5,725 nt of DNA, taken from Parafilimonas sp. Its GTDB lineage: Bacteria > Bacteroidota > Bacteroidia > Chitinophagales > Chitinophagaceae. Where the stretch lies: contig JAHEZC010000209.1 in assembly GCA_023251275.1 (NCBI GenBank), forward strand, positions 1 to 5,725, written 5' to 3'. Made by a program: the position numbers and the translations under genes. The notes beneath the pieces are model-generated. The model was not told the DNA's origin, did no database searches, and was given only the letters and a program-made list of their open reading frames with translations. Numbering within the stretch: position 1 is the stretch's first letter; each line of letters starts with the position of its first letter. Shown one piece after another: positions 5,120 to 5,725 of the stretch.

Positions 5120-5710
5120 AGCGTCCCTTAACCAATTCCTCATAATCTTTTCCCCATCAGGTGTCAACACGCTCTCAGGATGAAACTGCACACCCCGCAC
5201 ATCATAAGTCTTATGCTGCAATCCCATGATGTAGCCATTATCATCTTCCACAGTAATCTCTAACTGATCCGGAAAATTTTCTTTGCTTACTATCCAACTG
5301 TGATACCGTCCGACATTAATTTCATCAGGCAAACCTGTGAATAAAGAGTGGCTCACTCTGGCAGAGTGAGCCACTCTTACCGGGGTTGCCACACCATGAA
5401 AAACAGCAGAAAGATTTACCAGCTTTGCGCCAAATGCCTCGCCTATTGCCTGGTGACCCAAACACACACCCAATATGGATTTGGCGGATGCATATTCCTT
5501 TATCAATGGTAATAGCAGTCCTGCTTCTTCCGGGATACCCGGGCCGGGCGATAAAATTATTTTATCATATTTCTTTACTTTTTCCAATGGAATTTGATCG
5601 TTACGATATACATCTACCTTGTAATGGATTATCTTTTCTATAAGATGCACAAGGTTATAAGTGAATGAATCGTAATTGTCGAAAACGAGTATCCTAAGGT
5701 TGTTGCTCAT
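5108..5710 (-). CDS. trpG: Anthranilate synthase component II (glutamine amidotransferase)
   Basis: TrpG is the class I glutamine amidotransferase subunit that hydrolyses glutamine and channels ammonia to TrpE for anthranilate formation; some bacteria use the same subunit for p-aminobenzoate. It has 200 residues. FDNYDSFTYNL is at 10-20 and LSPGPGIPEEAG at 53-64. The nucleophile loop GVCLGHQAIGE at 81-91 carries Cys83. GRYHSW is at 134-139. VQFHPESVLTPDG at 174-186 carries His177 and Glu179, completing the triad. Two oddities: residues 112-122 (RVAHSARVSHS) are encoded by a perfect DNA palindrome, and the last four residues plus stop (APNP*) come from a CCCCTAA-type repeat. The ATG at 5710-5708 is natural for the family. 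trpE is expected just upstream, outside the window. The active site is intact, so it is probably functional. Confidence 0.96.
   Translation of the reverse strand: MSNNLRILVFDNYDSFTYNLVHLIEKIIHYKVDVYRNDQIPLEKVKKYDKIILSPGPGIPEEAGLLLPLIKEYASAKSILGVCLGHQAIGEAFGAKLVNLSAVFHGVATPVRVAHSARVSHSLFTGLPDEINVGRYHSWIVSKENFPDQLEITVEDDNGYIMGLQHKTYDVRGVQFHPESVLTPDGEKIMRNWLRDAPNP
5344..5378. repeat. Perfect 35-nt palindrome inside trpG (16-bp arms, 3-nt loop)
   Basis: AAGAGTGGCTCACTCT (5344-5359) and its exact reverse complement AGAGTGAGCCACTCTT (5363-5378) flank GGC. It lies wholly within trpG and keeps the frame. Because of the symmetry it encodes an internal near-repeat, RVAHS-A-RVSHS (residues 112-122). 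In mRNA it would form a very stable 16-bp hairpin. It falls in the variable segment between HGVATPV and LFTGLP, not in an active-site motif, and looks like an inserted palindromic element. Confidence 0.85.
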
Positions 5711-5725
5711 ATATATTCAATTGTA

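Noticed and set aside
5711..5725. Trp attenuator or leader peptide at the high end
   Set aside because: Only 15 nt upstream of trpG are present and trpE is expected before it; no leader could be judged.

Overview
The window is most of a tryptophan biosynthesis operon, transcribed entirely on the minus strand, from a member of the Bacteroidota, most likely a Chitinophagaceae-type organism. That placement rests on the gene order trpG-D-C-F-B-A, the AT-rich intergenic DNA without clear Shine-Dalgarno sequences, and two accessory protein families (GxxExxY and four-helix bundle) in sequence forms I associate with that phylum. It is inference, not a database match.

In transcription order (high to low coordinates): trpG (glutamine amidotransferase of anthranilate synthase), a repeat-filled spacer, trpD, a short 8-mer repeat array, trpC overlapping trpF by 11 nt, a GxxExxY gene, trpB, a four-helix-bundle gene, and the first 91 codons of trpA, which runs off the low end. 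trpE is not in the window and presumably lies beyond the high end, as does the operon promoter. Together the Trp enzymes take chorismate plus glutamine to anthranilate (TrpE/G), then PR-anthranilate (TrpD), CdRP (TrpF), indole-3-glycerol phosphate (TrpC) and tryptophan (TrpA/B). All complete trp genes look intact, with their recognisable catalytic residues.

The unusual part is between and inside the trp genes. Every non-overlapping junction carries a different short-repeat family. The GxxExxY gene sits in a cassette of about 508 bp with imperfect terminal inverted repeats (outer end TGTCTGAAC) built on a 9-nt period. The four-helix-bundle gene sits in a cassette of about 490 bp with inverted ends built on a 7-nt period (ATTGAAT type). 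The trpD/trpC spacer is a four-unit 8-nt array. The trpG/trpD spacer holds inverted CCCCTAA-type repeats. These repeats reach into the neighbouring genes: the stop codons of trpG, trpD and trpF lie within repeat sequence, and trpA, trpB and trpD start 1 to 6 nt from a repeat end. In addition, trpG contains an in-frame perfect palindrome (16-bp arms, 3-nt loop) encoding a small internal peptide repeat in a surface-loop region. No transposase, integrase or reverse transcriptase is present, so any mobility would have to be supplied in trans. No RNA genes, CRISPR array or convincing terminator were seen.
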